From positions 1 to 28,608 of the forward strand of contig JBHORD010000104.1 in assembly GCA_042408355.1 (NCBI GenBank): DNA of 28,608 nucleotides. The letters run 5' to 3'. The notes below the pieces were generated by a model that was given only the letters and a program-made list of their open reading frames with translations, did not search any database and had not been told where the DNA came from. The position numbers were made by a program, and so were the translations under genes. Positions within the stretch are counted from its first letter, which is position 1. Each line of letters begins with the position of its first letter. The stretch comes from Fen-1038 sp042408355. Lineage in GTDB: Bacteria; Chloroflexota; Anaerolineae; Anaerolineales; Villigracilaceae. This document shows, in pieces, positions 15,345 to 22,236 of the stretch.

Positions 15345-15572
15345 ATGGACTTCATCAAAAAGTTGTTTTCCGGTTCCTCAACTGCGCCGCAATCACACTT
15401 CTTTTCCTTCAAGGTTAAATACAACCGCTGTGGCGAAATCATCGAAGGCCGCCTCCATCCTGCCAATGATTTGAGTCTCGGCGCGGGTGAGCGCTATTTT
15501 GTCCGCAAGGCATTCAACCCGTCCAAGCAGGCGATCGAGAAGCAGGCGCACGGCGGAACGTTTGTTGAATAG
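15345..15572 (+). CDS. Small conserved-looking protein with NRCGEII motif
   Basis: The 75-residue protein begins MDFIKKLFSGSS and has a compact core: FFSFKVKYNRCGEIIEGR, then LHPANDLSL, GERYFVRKAF and a C-terminal HGGTFVE. I believe similar small proteins with a V-C-NRCGE(I/V)I-R pattern occur in Anaerolineae, but this is from memory and has no assigned function. Only one Cys (C29) of the expected pair is present here, because the usual VKC is VKY, so a zinc-ribbon role is doubtful. A GAAAGG ribosome-binding site about 6 bases before the ATG supports the start. It sits 83 bases downstream of surE in the same direction. Confidence 0.7.
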   Translation: MDFIKKLFSGSSTAPQSHFFSFKVKYNRCGEIIEGRLHPANDLSLGAGERYFVRKAFNPSKQAIEKQAHGGTFVE

Positions 15573-15580
15573 TTGGCAGG

Positions 15581-15630
15581 GGTACAGCAAAACATGAAAC
15601 GGTCAGAATCTTTTCCGGTTTTGCTGTGCC
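15581..15630. repeat. Hairpin-forming inverted repeat upstream of the alkyltransferase-like gene
   Basis: GGTACAGCAAAAC (15581-15593) pairs with GTTTTGCTGTGCC (15618-15630): 13 base pairs including one wobble pair, with a loop of 24 bases. It lies between the 75-residue protein stop and the next ATG. There is no following T-run, so a factor-independent terminator is unlikely; an mRNA stability or attenuation hairpin is possible. Confidence 0.5.
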
Positions 15631-15650
15631 ATCCACACACGGAGTATTTT

Positions 15651-16034
15651 ATGCGATTCACTTCCCCGCCCAACCCGCAAGAATTTTACGAACGCGTCTG
15701 GTCGCTCGTGCGGCAAGTGCCGCGCGGCAAAGTCGCCACTTATGGACAAATTGCATTGATGCTTCCCACACCGAACGGCGTTGACTTTGAATCTTATAAA
15801 GCCTTTGGCCCGCGCTGGGTGGGCGGCGCGATGGCGGCCTGCCCCGATGACGTGCCGTGGCAGCGCGTCATCAACTCGCAGGGCAAGATCAGCGAACGTC
15901 CCGGCGCGGAGAAACAGCGAATGCTTCTCGAAGAGGAAGGCGTCATTTTTGTGAAAGATAAAGTTGATTTGAAAAAATACGGCTGGCGCGGACTCGATGA
16001 GGCCGATGAGCCAAAACAAGAGAAACTATTTTAA
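15651..16034 (+). CDS. MGMT-family alkyltransferase-like (ATL) DNA-binding protein
   Basis: The start at 15651 has GGAG at a spacing of 6 and gives 127 residues beginning MRFTSPPNPQEFYERVWSLV. The fold is the DNA-binding domain of O6-alkylguanine-DNA alkyltransferases: VRQVPRGKVATYGQIA, then WVGGAMAACPDDVPWQRVINSQGKIS. In active enzymes the motif is PCHRV; here the acceptor cysteine is tryptophan (W70 in PWQRVI). This is characteristic of ATL proteins, which bind O6-alkylguanine and hand lesions to nucleotide excision repair instead of removing the alkyl group. A frame extending upstream to 15573 would include the hairpin and looks unlike the family. It may be co-transcribed with the preceding small gene. 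Confidence 0.92.
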   Translation: MRFTSPPNPQEFYERVWSLVRQVPRGKVATYGQIALMLPTPNGVDFESYKAFGPRWVGGAMAACPDDVPWQRVINSQGKISERPGAEKQRMLLEEEGVIFVKDKVDLKKYGWRGLDEADEPKQEKLF

Positions 16035-16037
16035 TTC

Positions 16038-16080
16038 ATGTCATTGCCGCGCTCCGCTTCGCGACCTTTCGCAATGACAT
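16038..16080. repeat. REP-like palindrome (GTCATTGC family)
   Basis: ATGTCATTGC (16038-16047) and GCAATGACAT (16071-16080) are perfect inverted repeats around a 23-base GC-rich centre with CGCTTCGCGA. This matches a well-known kind of dispersed bacterial element of the GTCATTGCGA...GCAATGAC type. It begins 3 bases after the alkyltransferase-like stop and may act as a transcript end. Confidence 0.7.
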
Positions 16081-16092
16081 TTCAACAGAATC

Positions 16093-17022
16093 ATGAATCC
16101 ACTCGAAACCATTTTACAAAAGTACCCTGCCGTGATTCTCGATGGCGCGCTGGCGACCGAACTCGAACGCCGCGGCGCGGATTTGAGAGATCAACTTTGG
16201 TCCGCAAAACTCCTGATCGAAAACCCGGAGTTGATCAAACAGGTTCACATGGATTATTTTTTAGCCGGTGCAGATTGTGCCACCACGGCCAGTTATCAAG
16301 CGACCGTCGAAGGCTTTATGCAACGCGGCTTGAGCGAGAAAGAGGCGCTCGATTTGATTCAAAAATCTGTGCGGCTCGCGCAGGAAGCGCGCGCCGAATT
16401 TTGGAAAGATGAGACTCATCGAAACGGCAGACCGTACCCGTTCATCGCCGCCTCGGTCGGACCGTATGGCGCGTTCCTCGCCGACGGATCGGAATACCGC
16501 GGAGATTATGGATTAAGCCAGGCGGAACTGGAGCAGTTCCATCGTCCAAGAATGGAGGCGCTGATCGCCTCGGGCGCAGACATGCTGGCCTGCGAAACCA
16601 TCCCATGCTTGATCGAAGCGCAGGCCATCGTCCATCTGCTGGAGGAATTTCCGAATGTCAGCGCGTGGATCAGCTTCAGCGCGAAGGACGGCGCGCATAT
16701 CAGCAACGGCGAGCGATTCGCAGATTGCGCCGCGCGGCTGGATCCATTGCCGCAAGTGGCCGCAATCGGAATCAACTGCACGCCGCCGAAATTTATTTCG
16801 TCGTTGATCAAGGAAGCGCGCCGTCAAACAACCAAGCCGATTTTGGTTTATCCAAACTCCGGTGAGAGCTACAGCGTCGAACAGCACGAGTGGAATGGCG
16901 GCGCCTGCGAGGATTTCAGCGAACGGGCAAAAGAATGGTTTGAAAGCGGCGCGCGCATCCTCGGCGGATGCTGTCGCACAACGCCCGATGACATCCGCGC
17001 CATTGCAAAGTGGGCGCGCTGA
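16093..17022 (+). CDS. mmuM: Homocysteine S-methyltransferase (MmuM/YagD type)
   Basis: The 309-residue TIM-barrel protein starts ILDGALATELERRGADLRDQLWSAKLL, the family N-terminal motif. The zinc-binding cysteines are present: C229 in GINCTPP, and C293/C294 in LGGCCRTTPDDI. It transfers a methyl group to homocysteine from S-methylmethionine (or S-adenosylmethionine), making methionine in the cytosol. No folate or cobalamin domain is attached, and the length fits MmuM. The start is chosen by family alignment; no good ribosome-binding site is visible, and the REP-like palindrome lies 12 bases upstream. The next small gene begins 10 bases after the stop. Confidence 0.93.
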   Translation: MNPLETILQKYPAVILDGALATELERRGADLRDQLWSAKLLIENPELIKQVHMDYFLAGADCATTASYQATVEGFMQRGLSEKEALDLIQKSVRLAQEARAEFWKDETHRNGRPYPFIAASVGPYGAFLADGSEYRGDYGLSQAELEQFHRPRMEALIASGADMLACETIPCLIEAQAIVHLLEEFPNVSAWISFSAKDGAHISNGERFADCAARLDPLPQVAAIGINCTPPKFISSLIKEARRQTTKPILVYPNSGESYSVEQHEWNGGACEDFSERAKEWFESGARILGGCCRTTPDDIRAIAKWAR

Positions 17023-17032
17023 CGGCTTCAAC

Positions 17033-17362
17033 ATGAAACTCAAACCGCGCCGGCGCAGTCCATGGACGTTATGGTGGTTGATTGCGGCGGCGTTTGGATT
17101 GGGGAGTTTGTATTATTTCTTTCCAACCTTAACCGGCGTCAACGAAATTGACGGTCTCATTGCGGTATGGGCCGGGCTTTACATTTGTTCGCATCCCGCC
17201 GCGAACTTTTTGGATATTCTGCTTTTTCGAGGACACATTCACTGGTGGGAGGCGTTACAGCGGTCGCCGGCGTACTGGCTTGCATTGAATGTGTTTACCC
17301 TGTTGATCGGCTTTCTGCTGATCCTGATTGGGATGATTCGATTCTTCAGCGGGTGGAAGTAA
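17033..17362 (+). CDS. Small membrane protein, unknown function
   Basis: The 109-residue product starts MKLKPRRRSPWTLWWLIAAA. It has a basic N terminus and three hydrophobic segments, at about 12-32, 43-62 and 80-104. A short polar stretch (RGHIHWWEALQRSPAYW) lies before the last helix. The start 10 bases after mmuM is the first ATG that gives a membrane-like N terminus; no ribosome-binding site is obvious. I do not recognise the family. Hydrophobic pattern and codon use support a real gene, but it could be lineage-specific. Confidence 0.65.
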   Translation: MKLKPRRRSPWTLWWLIAAAFGLGSLYYFFPTLTGVNEIDGLIAVWAGLYICSHPAANFLDILLFRGHIHWWEALQRSPAYWLALNVFTLLIGFLLILIGMIRFFSGWK

Positions 17363-17838
17363 CAAGCGAGAGCACTGCAAGTCTGCATTCGAGAATTTAC
17401 AGCACAGTACCAAGGTGTCATTCAGAACGCCGGAGGTCGCATTTATACTGTCTCTTCGAACGCCAGACTTTATCGGTAATAAGCTAAAAACCGACTCTGG
17501 ATTGCTGATCAACGCAGATTTTCTTTCTTTTGTATCAGCGTACGTCCGCGTTTTTCTGCGTCCCAATTTATTTCCGATAGAGTCTGTGATCAATTTTTCG
17601 TAGTGCGGCATTCCTGTCGCCTGAAAATGCGAGATATTGCATCTTTCCGAATTCTTCTAACAATCCAGAGATGGGCTTATGTGCCGCGGCGCATCGTCCC
17701 CGCATCGGGATTCGTGCCGCACCCCATATTCGGAGCATGCGCGTAAAGGCAAGATAAACCTCGCGCTGCACAATTGCTGGAGTAATTTGTAAATTGCAAA
17801 ATCCCGCCTTACTGTGGAAGGTGAGTTCTGGAGGCATC
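17363..17838. other. 476-base intergenic region with repeat fragments and palindromic element copy A
   Basis: No convincing gene is seen. The first part (to about 17580) holds degenerate repeat fragments, including TATCAGCGTACGTCCGCGTT followed by TTTCTGCG at about 17537-17570, similar to that at about 3068-3101. The second part (17629-17795) is a copy of the element also found at 20737-20929. A good Shine-Dalgarno site for the next gene (GGAGG) ends the region. Confidence 0.7.
17629..17795 (+). repeat. Intergenic palindromic element, copy A (MITE-like or structured RNA)
   Basis: About 167 bases from GCGAGATATTGC to GTAATTTGTAAATT align with the minus strand of 20737-20900 at roughly four fifths of positions by hand alignment, with only single-base gaps. 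Shared blocks include ATGGGCTT, CGGCGCATC, TCCCCG, CCCCATATT, GGAGCA and GCGCGTAAAGGC. Neither copy has an open frame that is conserved between the two. It ends about 43 bases before the start of the next gene. Confidence 0.75.
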
Positions 17839-18408
17839 ATGGCAGACCCGCGGTTGATGGATTATTTCAAATTCGATGAGGCCGACTTGCAGGCCAATCG
17901 CAATGGACAATTTACCGAAAAGCAAAAAGCGCGCCTTATCAAAGAAGATAAGCGCGACAGGACTGGAAGCATCATTGGCGGCGGATTCTTAATGCTGATC
18001 GCCCTTATTGGATTGGTCATTGCCATCGGCGCGGGAATCGCAGACCCGGATTGGGGTTTCCGCATCGGGTTTGGGCTTGGCTTCGGCTGCATCTGGCCGC
18101 TCTGCTGGGGCGGAGTCGGCTACTTCATCCTGCGTCGTGCGTTTGCGAAATTCCAGGTGAAGCTTCAAAGAGCAATGGGACCCGTCAACATTATCAAAGC
18201 GGAAAGAACGTCCACGCACACGGATTCGGATGGCTTCAGCCACACCTCCCATTATTTTGTATATGAACTGCATGTCGGCGGACAATCCTTCGATGTCCAA
18301 TCGAATCTGGCCGACCTCATGATGCAGGGCGACACCTACGCGGTCTACTACACAGAGGGAAGCGAGAACGATATTCTTTCCGCCGAATTGATTTCAAAGG
18401 CAAAATAA
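17839..18408 (+). CDS. Membrane protein of unknown function
   Basis: The 189-residue product starts MADPRLMDYFKFDEADLQAN, preceded by GGAGG at 5 bases. The N-terminal 45 residues are charged and soluble (GQFTEKQKARLIKEDKRDR). Two membrane segments follow (about 47-69 and 76-98, rich in Gly), then a soluble C-terminal domain (HTDSDGFSHTSHYFVYELHVGGQSFDVQ ... YAVYYTEGSENDILSAE) that looks like a small beta-rich domain. The layout recalls DUF3592-like proteins with a soluble domain after the membrane, but I cannot name the family. Its TAA directly abuts the TGA of the convergent holA-like gene, leaving no room for an intergenic terminator. Confidence 0.78.
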   Translation: MADPRLMDYFKFDEADLQANRNGQFTEKQKARLIKEDKRDRTGSIIGGGFLMLIALIGLVIAIGAGIADPDWGFRIGFGLGFGCIWPLCWGGVGYFILRRAFAKFQVKLQRAMGPVNIIKAERTSTHTDSDGFSHTSHYFVYELHVGGQSFDVQSNLADLMMQGDTYAVYYTEGSENDILSAELISKAK

Positions 18409-19386
18409 TCACGCGGTCAATTCAACGACCAGCGTTTCCATCGCCAGGTCCAATGCGACCCGGCTTGTTTTCGCGGCTTCGTCAATCTCCAAAAGTTTAT
18501 GATAAATCTTTTCCAGCGCGGTCATCGAAAAATGCCTGGCCTGCCCGAAAACCTTTTCAGCCACGAACGGGTGCACGCCCAACGCGCCCGCCACTTCGTT
18601 CAAGCCGCCGTGCGAATCAATCACCTCACGCGCCAGAAGCAATAATCGAAATTGACGTATGACCATTCCCCACACGCCGAACGCCTCTTCGTTCTCCAAA
18701 AGGCGGTGCAATAATCTCTGAGAGGTCCGGCCATCGCCGTTTGCCAGAGCGTCCACCATCGCAAAGATATCCGGCTCAGCGGTGAGGATGCTGACCGCTT
18801 CCACATCCTGGACTTTGATCGGGCGCGCCCAATTGACGTAGGTCAGCAGTTTGACAATTTCCTGCGCGGCCTGACGCGTGTCCGCGCCGACCATCTCGAC
18901 CAGTTTCTGCGCGGCGGCCGGTTCGATTTGTCCGCCCTGGCTTTTTGTTTCATTGACGATCCATCCGCTCATCTCTTTGAGGCGCGGCATCATGAACGCC
19001 TGCGTCTTCACCCTGCCATCTTGTTTCTCCGCCCATTTATTCAGCCAGTGTTTCCCGGCTTCTTTGGGTTCGATGATTTCATAAATGACGATCCGCGCGG
19101 TGGCAGGCGCGTTTTCCAAAAACTCAAAAAACTTTTTTCGTAATTCGGGCTTGTTATATTTTGCAGATGGATTCGCCAGCAGGACCAATCTTTGTTTCGC
19201 GAGAAACGGCATGGCGTTGACGGCGTTGTTCAAATCATCCTCGCTCATCGTACGCGCGTCGAGCCGCGCGGTATTCATGTCCGCGCCGGCGGGATCGGTG
19301 AAGATCGAACTGAATTCCGCGAGGCGGCGCGTGATGGCGAATTCGTCATTGCCAAAGAGGAAGATGATGTTGGATTCTTTTGCCAT
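18409..19386 (-). CDS. holA: DNA polymerase III delta subunit-like protein (clamp loader)
   Basis: The ATG at 19386 gives 325 residues starting MAKESNIIFLFGNDEFAITR, typical of bacterial delta subunits (short strand, then (F/Y)G-(D/N)-(E/D)). NAVNAMPFLAKQRLVLLANP matches the family's 'lPFF..kRlvvv' clamp-binding region. The AAA+ lid and collar helices follow (WIVNETKSQGGQIEPAAAQKLVEMVG ... EIVKLLTYV ... DIFAMVDALANGDGRTSQRLLHRLLE). Delta opens the beta sliding clamp during replication. An alternative start 24 bases upstream adds eight residues that match nothing. It lies 48 bases downstream of the DUF6391-like gene, separated by a short CTTTGCG-like repeat fragment. Confidence 0.92.
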   Translation of the reverse strand: MAKESNIIFLFGNDEFAITRRLAEFSSIFTDPAGADMNTARLDARTMSEDDLNNAVNAMPFLAKQRLVLLANPSAKYNKPELRKKFFEFLENAPATARIVIYEIIEPKEAGKHWLNKWAEKQDGRVKTQAFMMPRLKEMSGWIVNETKSQGGQIEPAAAQKLVEMVGADTRQAAQEIVKLLTYVNWARPIKVQDVEAVSILTAEPDIFAMVDALANGDGRTSQRLLHRLLENEEAFGVWGMVIRQFRLLLLAREVIDSHGGLNEVAGALGVHPFVAEKVFGQARHFSMTALEKIYHKLLEIDEAAKTSRVALDLAMETLVVELTA

Positions 19387-19395
19387 AGAGATTCG

Positions 19396-19436
19396 CCGCG
19401 CAGCGCACAAAGAACCTTGCGGCTTCGCGGTTCGTT
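19396..19436. repeat. Short interspersed repeat fragment between the DUF6391-like gene and holA
   Basis: GCGCACAAAGAACCTTGCGG followed by CTTCGCGGTTCG lies between the two genes. Part of it resembles 3133-3157, and GCGCACAAAGAA recurs at about 19978-19989. It is of the same type as intergenic CTTTGCG repeats seen in many bacterial genomes. No function can be assigned. Confidence 0.4.
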
Positions 19437-19941
19437 ATTGTGTAATCACACGGTGCGCGGTGAGGCGGCCGCGCAAAGATGGACGCACATCTACAATTTG
19501 CAGATTGCCCATGTCGGCGTCGGTGGTGATCCTTTGCTGGATCACTGGCCCAAGCGGACGGCTAACGGCAAAACCCACCAGAGCAAAAGCCAATGCGAAC
19601 GGCAGACGCAGAATCCGCCCGAAGGTTGAACGCGCTCCCCGCATCGCGAGCCAGCCGAACGTCCCGGCAAGAAGCGCCGTAGTTGCCAGATTGGTCCCAC
19701 AGCCGGCATGGATGGCGAGTCCGCTTTCGCCGGCGCGCAGACGCGTCAATGCCTGCGCCGCCGCGGCTCGAACGTCTTCGGTTGGAAGATCGCCGAGGAT
19801 GAAAAAGCCGGTCGGGTTGGAATGTCCGGCCATGGGATGCGTGGGATATTTTTCAGCAAGCACGTGAAGCGTGGCGTGTTCGAGGGCGTGATTGCGGCGG
19901 GTTTCGAGAACGAAGGGAAGATCTAGAATCGAATTGGACAT
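19435..19941 (-). CDS. DUF6391-like small membrane protein
   Basis: From the ATG at 19941 the product has 168 residues starting MSNSILDLPFVLETRRNHAL. RRNHALEHAT is followed by GHSNPTGFFILGDL and GESGLAIHAGCGTNLATTALLAG, then a hydrophobic segment that carries on to about residue 132. The conserved HALEHAT motif and Gly-rich membrane segment fit the DUF6391 family known from Cyanobacteria and Chloroflexota; its function is unknown. A longer frame to 19986 adds 15 unrelated residues across the promoter. TATAAT (19948-19953) sits exactly 6 bases before the ATG, with TTGTGG 18 bases further up, so a leaderless transcript is likely. It probably drives holA too. Confidence 0.82.
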   Translation of the reverse strand: MSNSILDLPFVLETRRNHALEHATLHVLAEKYPTHPMAGHSNPTGFFILGDLPTEDVRAAAAQALTRLRAGESGLAIHAGCGTNLATTALLAGTFGWLAMRGARSTFGRILRLPFALAFALVGFAVSRPLGPVIQQRITTDADMGNLQIVDVRPSLRGRLTAHRVITQ

Positions 19942-19947
19942 GGAATG

Positions 19948-19953
19948 ATTATA
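19948..19953 (-). promoter_or_regulatory. -10 box of the DUF6391-like gene (leaderless geometry)
   Basis: A perfect TATAAT on the minus strand with a 6-base spacer to the ATG at 19941. TTGTGG lies 18 bases upstream as a possible -35. No Shine-Dalgarno sequence fits between it and the start. Confidence 0.65.
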
Positions 19954-20046
19954 CCTTGCTGTGAACTTTCGCCACAAAGCGCACAAAGAATCTCTTTATG
20001 AACGCAGGAAGAAAACGTTGCGCGCTGCATGTTTGTGCGATGAACG

Positions 20047-20688
20047 CTAAGCCGCGGAGGAGTTTTCCATGGCGCGGAAGGTTTCGAGCAGATGCAGAAG
20101 GATCGAATCGGTAAAGGCATTGACCTTGCGCAAAATCTCGCCCCACGCCTGCCCGGACGGAACATTGGCCTGTTCATATGTCTGAATGACGGACTCGAGC
20201 AAAACGTCGCGGAAAAATAAAAGCGCACGCGCGGCTTCGGCGCTGGTGAGCCCAAAGCGGCGGGCGCGCGAGGCGTATTCGTATCCGATGGAATGCGCCT
20301 CGGAAGTGGCCTCTTGTTCATCGCTCGACGACAGATAGTTGATCAACCCCTGAACCAGCGTACGCGCCGACTGGCGATATTGAGCACGCGCCTCTTCGTT
20401 CAATTTTTGATACCACAGTTCAGAGGCGAGACGGCCTTCCGAAATTTGAAAGCGGATATTCCGCACTGCAGATTGGATCACGCTGACGGGTTCGACCGCA
20501 TGCTGACCGCGCGAGGTCTTTTCCCACAGCGCAACTTCACTGCGCTTGTAGCGGCGATGTCCGCCCTTCGTTCGATAAACGGGAAGCAAGCCTTTATCGG
20601 ACCAAATACGGACGGTGCTGGGATGCACGCCTAAAAGTTCAGCGGCTTCGTGCAGGGACAACCAATCGGAATCATCAGAAGTAGCCAT
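20047..20688 (-). CDS. Helix-turn-helix (excisionase/MerR-like) transcriptional regulator with helical C-terminal domain
   Basis: The 213-residue protein has an N-terminal winged HTH: WLSLHEAAELLGVHPSTVRIWSDKGLLPVYRTKGGHRRYKRSEVALW (about 9-55), the pattern of MerR/HTH_17 domains. A basic recognition helix is followed by GGHRRY. The rest (about 75-205) is all-helical (EEARAQYRQSARTLVQGLINYLSSSDEQEATSEAHSIGYEYASRA ... LLFFRDVLLESVIQTYEQ), resembling the helical sensory domains of RsbR-like or kinase N-terminal modules, not the usual MerR effector domain. Its ligand is unknown. TACAAT lies 12 bases before the ATG. The element copy B lies directly upstream, ending about 48 bases from the start codon. 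Confidence 0.85.
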   Translation of the reverse strand: MATSDDSDWLSLHEAAELLGVHPSTVRIWSDKGLLPVYRTKGGHRRYKRSEVALWEKTSRGQHAVEPVSVIQSAVRNIRFQISEGRLASELWYQKLNEEARAQYRQSARTLVQGLINYLSSSDEQEATSEAHSIGYEYASRARRFGLTSAEAARALLFFRDVLLESVIQTYEQANVPSGQAWGEILRKVNAFTDSILLHLLETFRAMENSSAA

Positions 20689-20736
20689 AAACGCGAGAAT
20701 ATTGTATCGTTAATTTTCGGCGGGGGATTAATGGCA

Positions 20737-20929
20737 AATTTACAAATTAATTCAACCACAGTGCAGGGCGAGATTTATCACGCCTTTACGCGCGTGCTCC
20801 CAATATGGGGCACAGCATGAATCTCCATTCGGGGATGATGCGCCGTGGACGAAAGCCCATGCTGGGTTGCTGGAATAATTCAGAAAAATGCAAATCTCGC
20901 GCAGCGCTATTGCCGGATTAATTTGTCAA
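20737..20929 (-). repeat. Intergenic palindromic element, copy B (MITE-like, with terminal inverted repeats)
   Basis: The ends are inverted copies: TTTACAAATTAATTC (20739-20753) against GATTAATTTGTCAA (20916-20929). The similarity continues inward through GCGAGATTT, present near both ends. The centre is also roughly palindromic (CCCAATATGGGGC against GCCCATGCTGGG). On the minus strand, 20737-20900 aligns with copy A at 17629-17795. The palindromic architecture suggests a non-autonomous mobile element; a conserved folded RNA is the alternative. No target-site duplication was identified. Confidence 0.7.
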
Positions 20930-20950
20930 TGCAATAACTCATTTATTCAT

Positions 20951-20978
20951 TTGGCAATCCATGTTCTGCTGATAAAAT
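20951..20978 (+). promoter_or_regulatory. Promoter of the CPA2 antiporter / P-II-like operon
   Basis: TTGGCA (20951-20956), a 16-base spacer and TAAAAT (20973-20978) form a good sigma-70-like promoter. The expected start near 20985 leaves a leader of about 16 bases with GGAG about 10 bases before the ATG at 21001. Confidence 0.6.
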
Positions 20979-21000
20979 CAATGCGGCGGAGAATCGGACG

Positions 21001-22236
21001 ATGACTTTATCTCTGTTAAATCCGTTGTCTTCAAACACTACCGAAGCGGGCCTGCTGCCTCTGCTTCTGACATTGGCGATTCTGGTTGCCTGCGCCAAAC
21101 TTGCGGGCGCGTTCGTCGTGAAACTTGGACAGCCCGCCGTTCTGGGCGAATTATTGGCCGGTCTTTTATTGGGACCAACAGCGCTGGACTTACTGCATCT
21201 TCCGCTTTTGAACGATCCATCCGGCAATACAGCCGCCACACTTTCGCAATTGGCGCAGTTGGGAGTCGTCTTCTTGATGTTCGCGGCCGGGCTGGAAACA
21301 GAACTGACCGATCTCCGGCAAAGCGGACGCCCGGCGGTATTGGCCGGTCTCTTCGGCATGCTGCTGCCCATTTTGCTCACTGCCCTGGCAATATTGCCCT
21401 ATAAAGGTTTGGATAACTCGGCGATATTTCTGGGCATCGTATTGGCGGCGACCAGCGTAAGTATTTCAGTGCAAACATTGGTTGAGTTGAAGCGCCTGCG
21501 AACGCCGGAGGGGATGGCGCTGGTGGGCGCCGCTGTGGTGGATGATGTATTGGTCATTCTGACGCTTTCCGTGTTTATCAGCCTGACGAGCGAAGAAGGT
21601 TCAAATTTATTGGTTGTTATTCTTCGCATGGTTCTTACTCTTCTCGGTTCCGGCATTCTTGGTTACCTGATTCTGCCCCGTCTGGCAGAATGGGCCAAGG
21701 ACCTTCCCGTGAGTCAGGGCATGATGGCTCTGGTGATTGTATCGGCTTTGTTCTTCGCATGGATTACAGAATTTGTGGGCGGGATTGCCGCAATTACGGG
21801 GGCATTTATCGCGGGCATTGGGCTTGGAAGAACTCATTGGCGGGATGAAATTACGCGCGAACTGCAAACCATGAATTATGCATTCTTTGTCCCTTTGTTT
21901 CTTGTGAGCGTGGGCTTGCAGGCAAATGCGCGCAACTTGGAGGCGTCCACCCTTTTGCTGGCTCTGATTCTAGTTGCAGTCGCGGTCATCTCAAAGGTTC
22001 TTGGCTGTGGATTGGGCGCCTACCTCGGTGAATTTTCCACTCGTCAGGCGCTGCGTGTGGGCATCGGCATGATCCCACGCGGCGAAGTCGGCTTGATCGT
22101 TGCAGGTGTGGGAGAAAGCCTCGGCCTGGTCACGGATCAGGAGTTTACGGTGATTGTGCTGGTGGTATTAATCAGTACAATCCTGGCCCCCCCTTTGCTG
22201 AGGTGGTCTTTTGGAGAGGAGAAGTCGCATGAGTAA
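21001..22236 (+). CDS. Cation:proton antiporter, CPA2 (Kef-type) family
   Basis: The 411-residue membrane protein has about 12 hydrophobic segments. Family motifs are LGQPAVLGELLAGLLLGPTALDLL (42-65), FAAGLETEL (94-102), VGAAVVDDVLVILTLSVF with the conserved membrane aspartates D181/D182, and GMIPRGEVGLIVAGVGESLG near the C terminus. CPA2 transporters exchange K+ or Na+ for H+ across the cytoplasmic membrane. There is no TrkA-N/RCK domain of the kind that regulates many Kef proteins; instead the gene overlaps by 8 bases a gene for a P-II-like protein, which probably supplies the regulation. It has a good promoter (20951-20978). Confidence 0.92.
   Translation: MTLSLLNPLSSNTTEAGLLPLLLTLAILVACAKLAGAFVVKLGQPAVLGELLAGLLLGPTALDLLHLPLLNDPSGNTAATLSQLAQLGVVFLMFAAGLETELTDLRQSGRPAVLAGLFGMLLPILLTALAILPYKGLDNSAIFLGIVLAATSVSISVQTLVELKRLRTPEGMALVGAAVVDDVLVILTLSVFISLTSEEGSNLLVVILRMVLTLLGSGILGYLILPRLAEWAKDLPVSQGMMALVIVSALFFAWITEFVGGIAAITGAFIAGIGLGRTHWRDEITRELQTMNYAFFVPLFLVSVGLQANARNLEASTLLLALILVAVAVISKVLGCGLGAYLGEFSTRQALRVGIGMIPRGEVGLIVAGVGESLGLVTDQEFTVIVLVVLISTILAPPLLRWSFGEEKSHE

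Larger units (their letters stand above)
20689..21000. other. Divergent intergenic region with palindromic element copy B and the antiporter promoter
   Basis: The region between the HTH gene and the CPA2 antiporter has no gene. It contains a TACAAT -10-like box for the HTH gene (about 20701-20706 on the minus strand), element copy B (20737-20929), and a plus-strand promoter at 20951-20978. Confidence 0.7.

Noticed and set aside
1222..15589. A shared 13-base word AGGGGTACAGCAA at about 1222 and 15577
   Set aside because: A few matches of that length are expected by chance in a window this size, and the flanks do not match.
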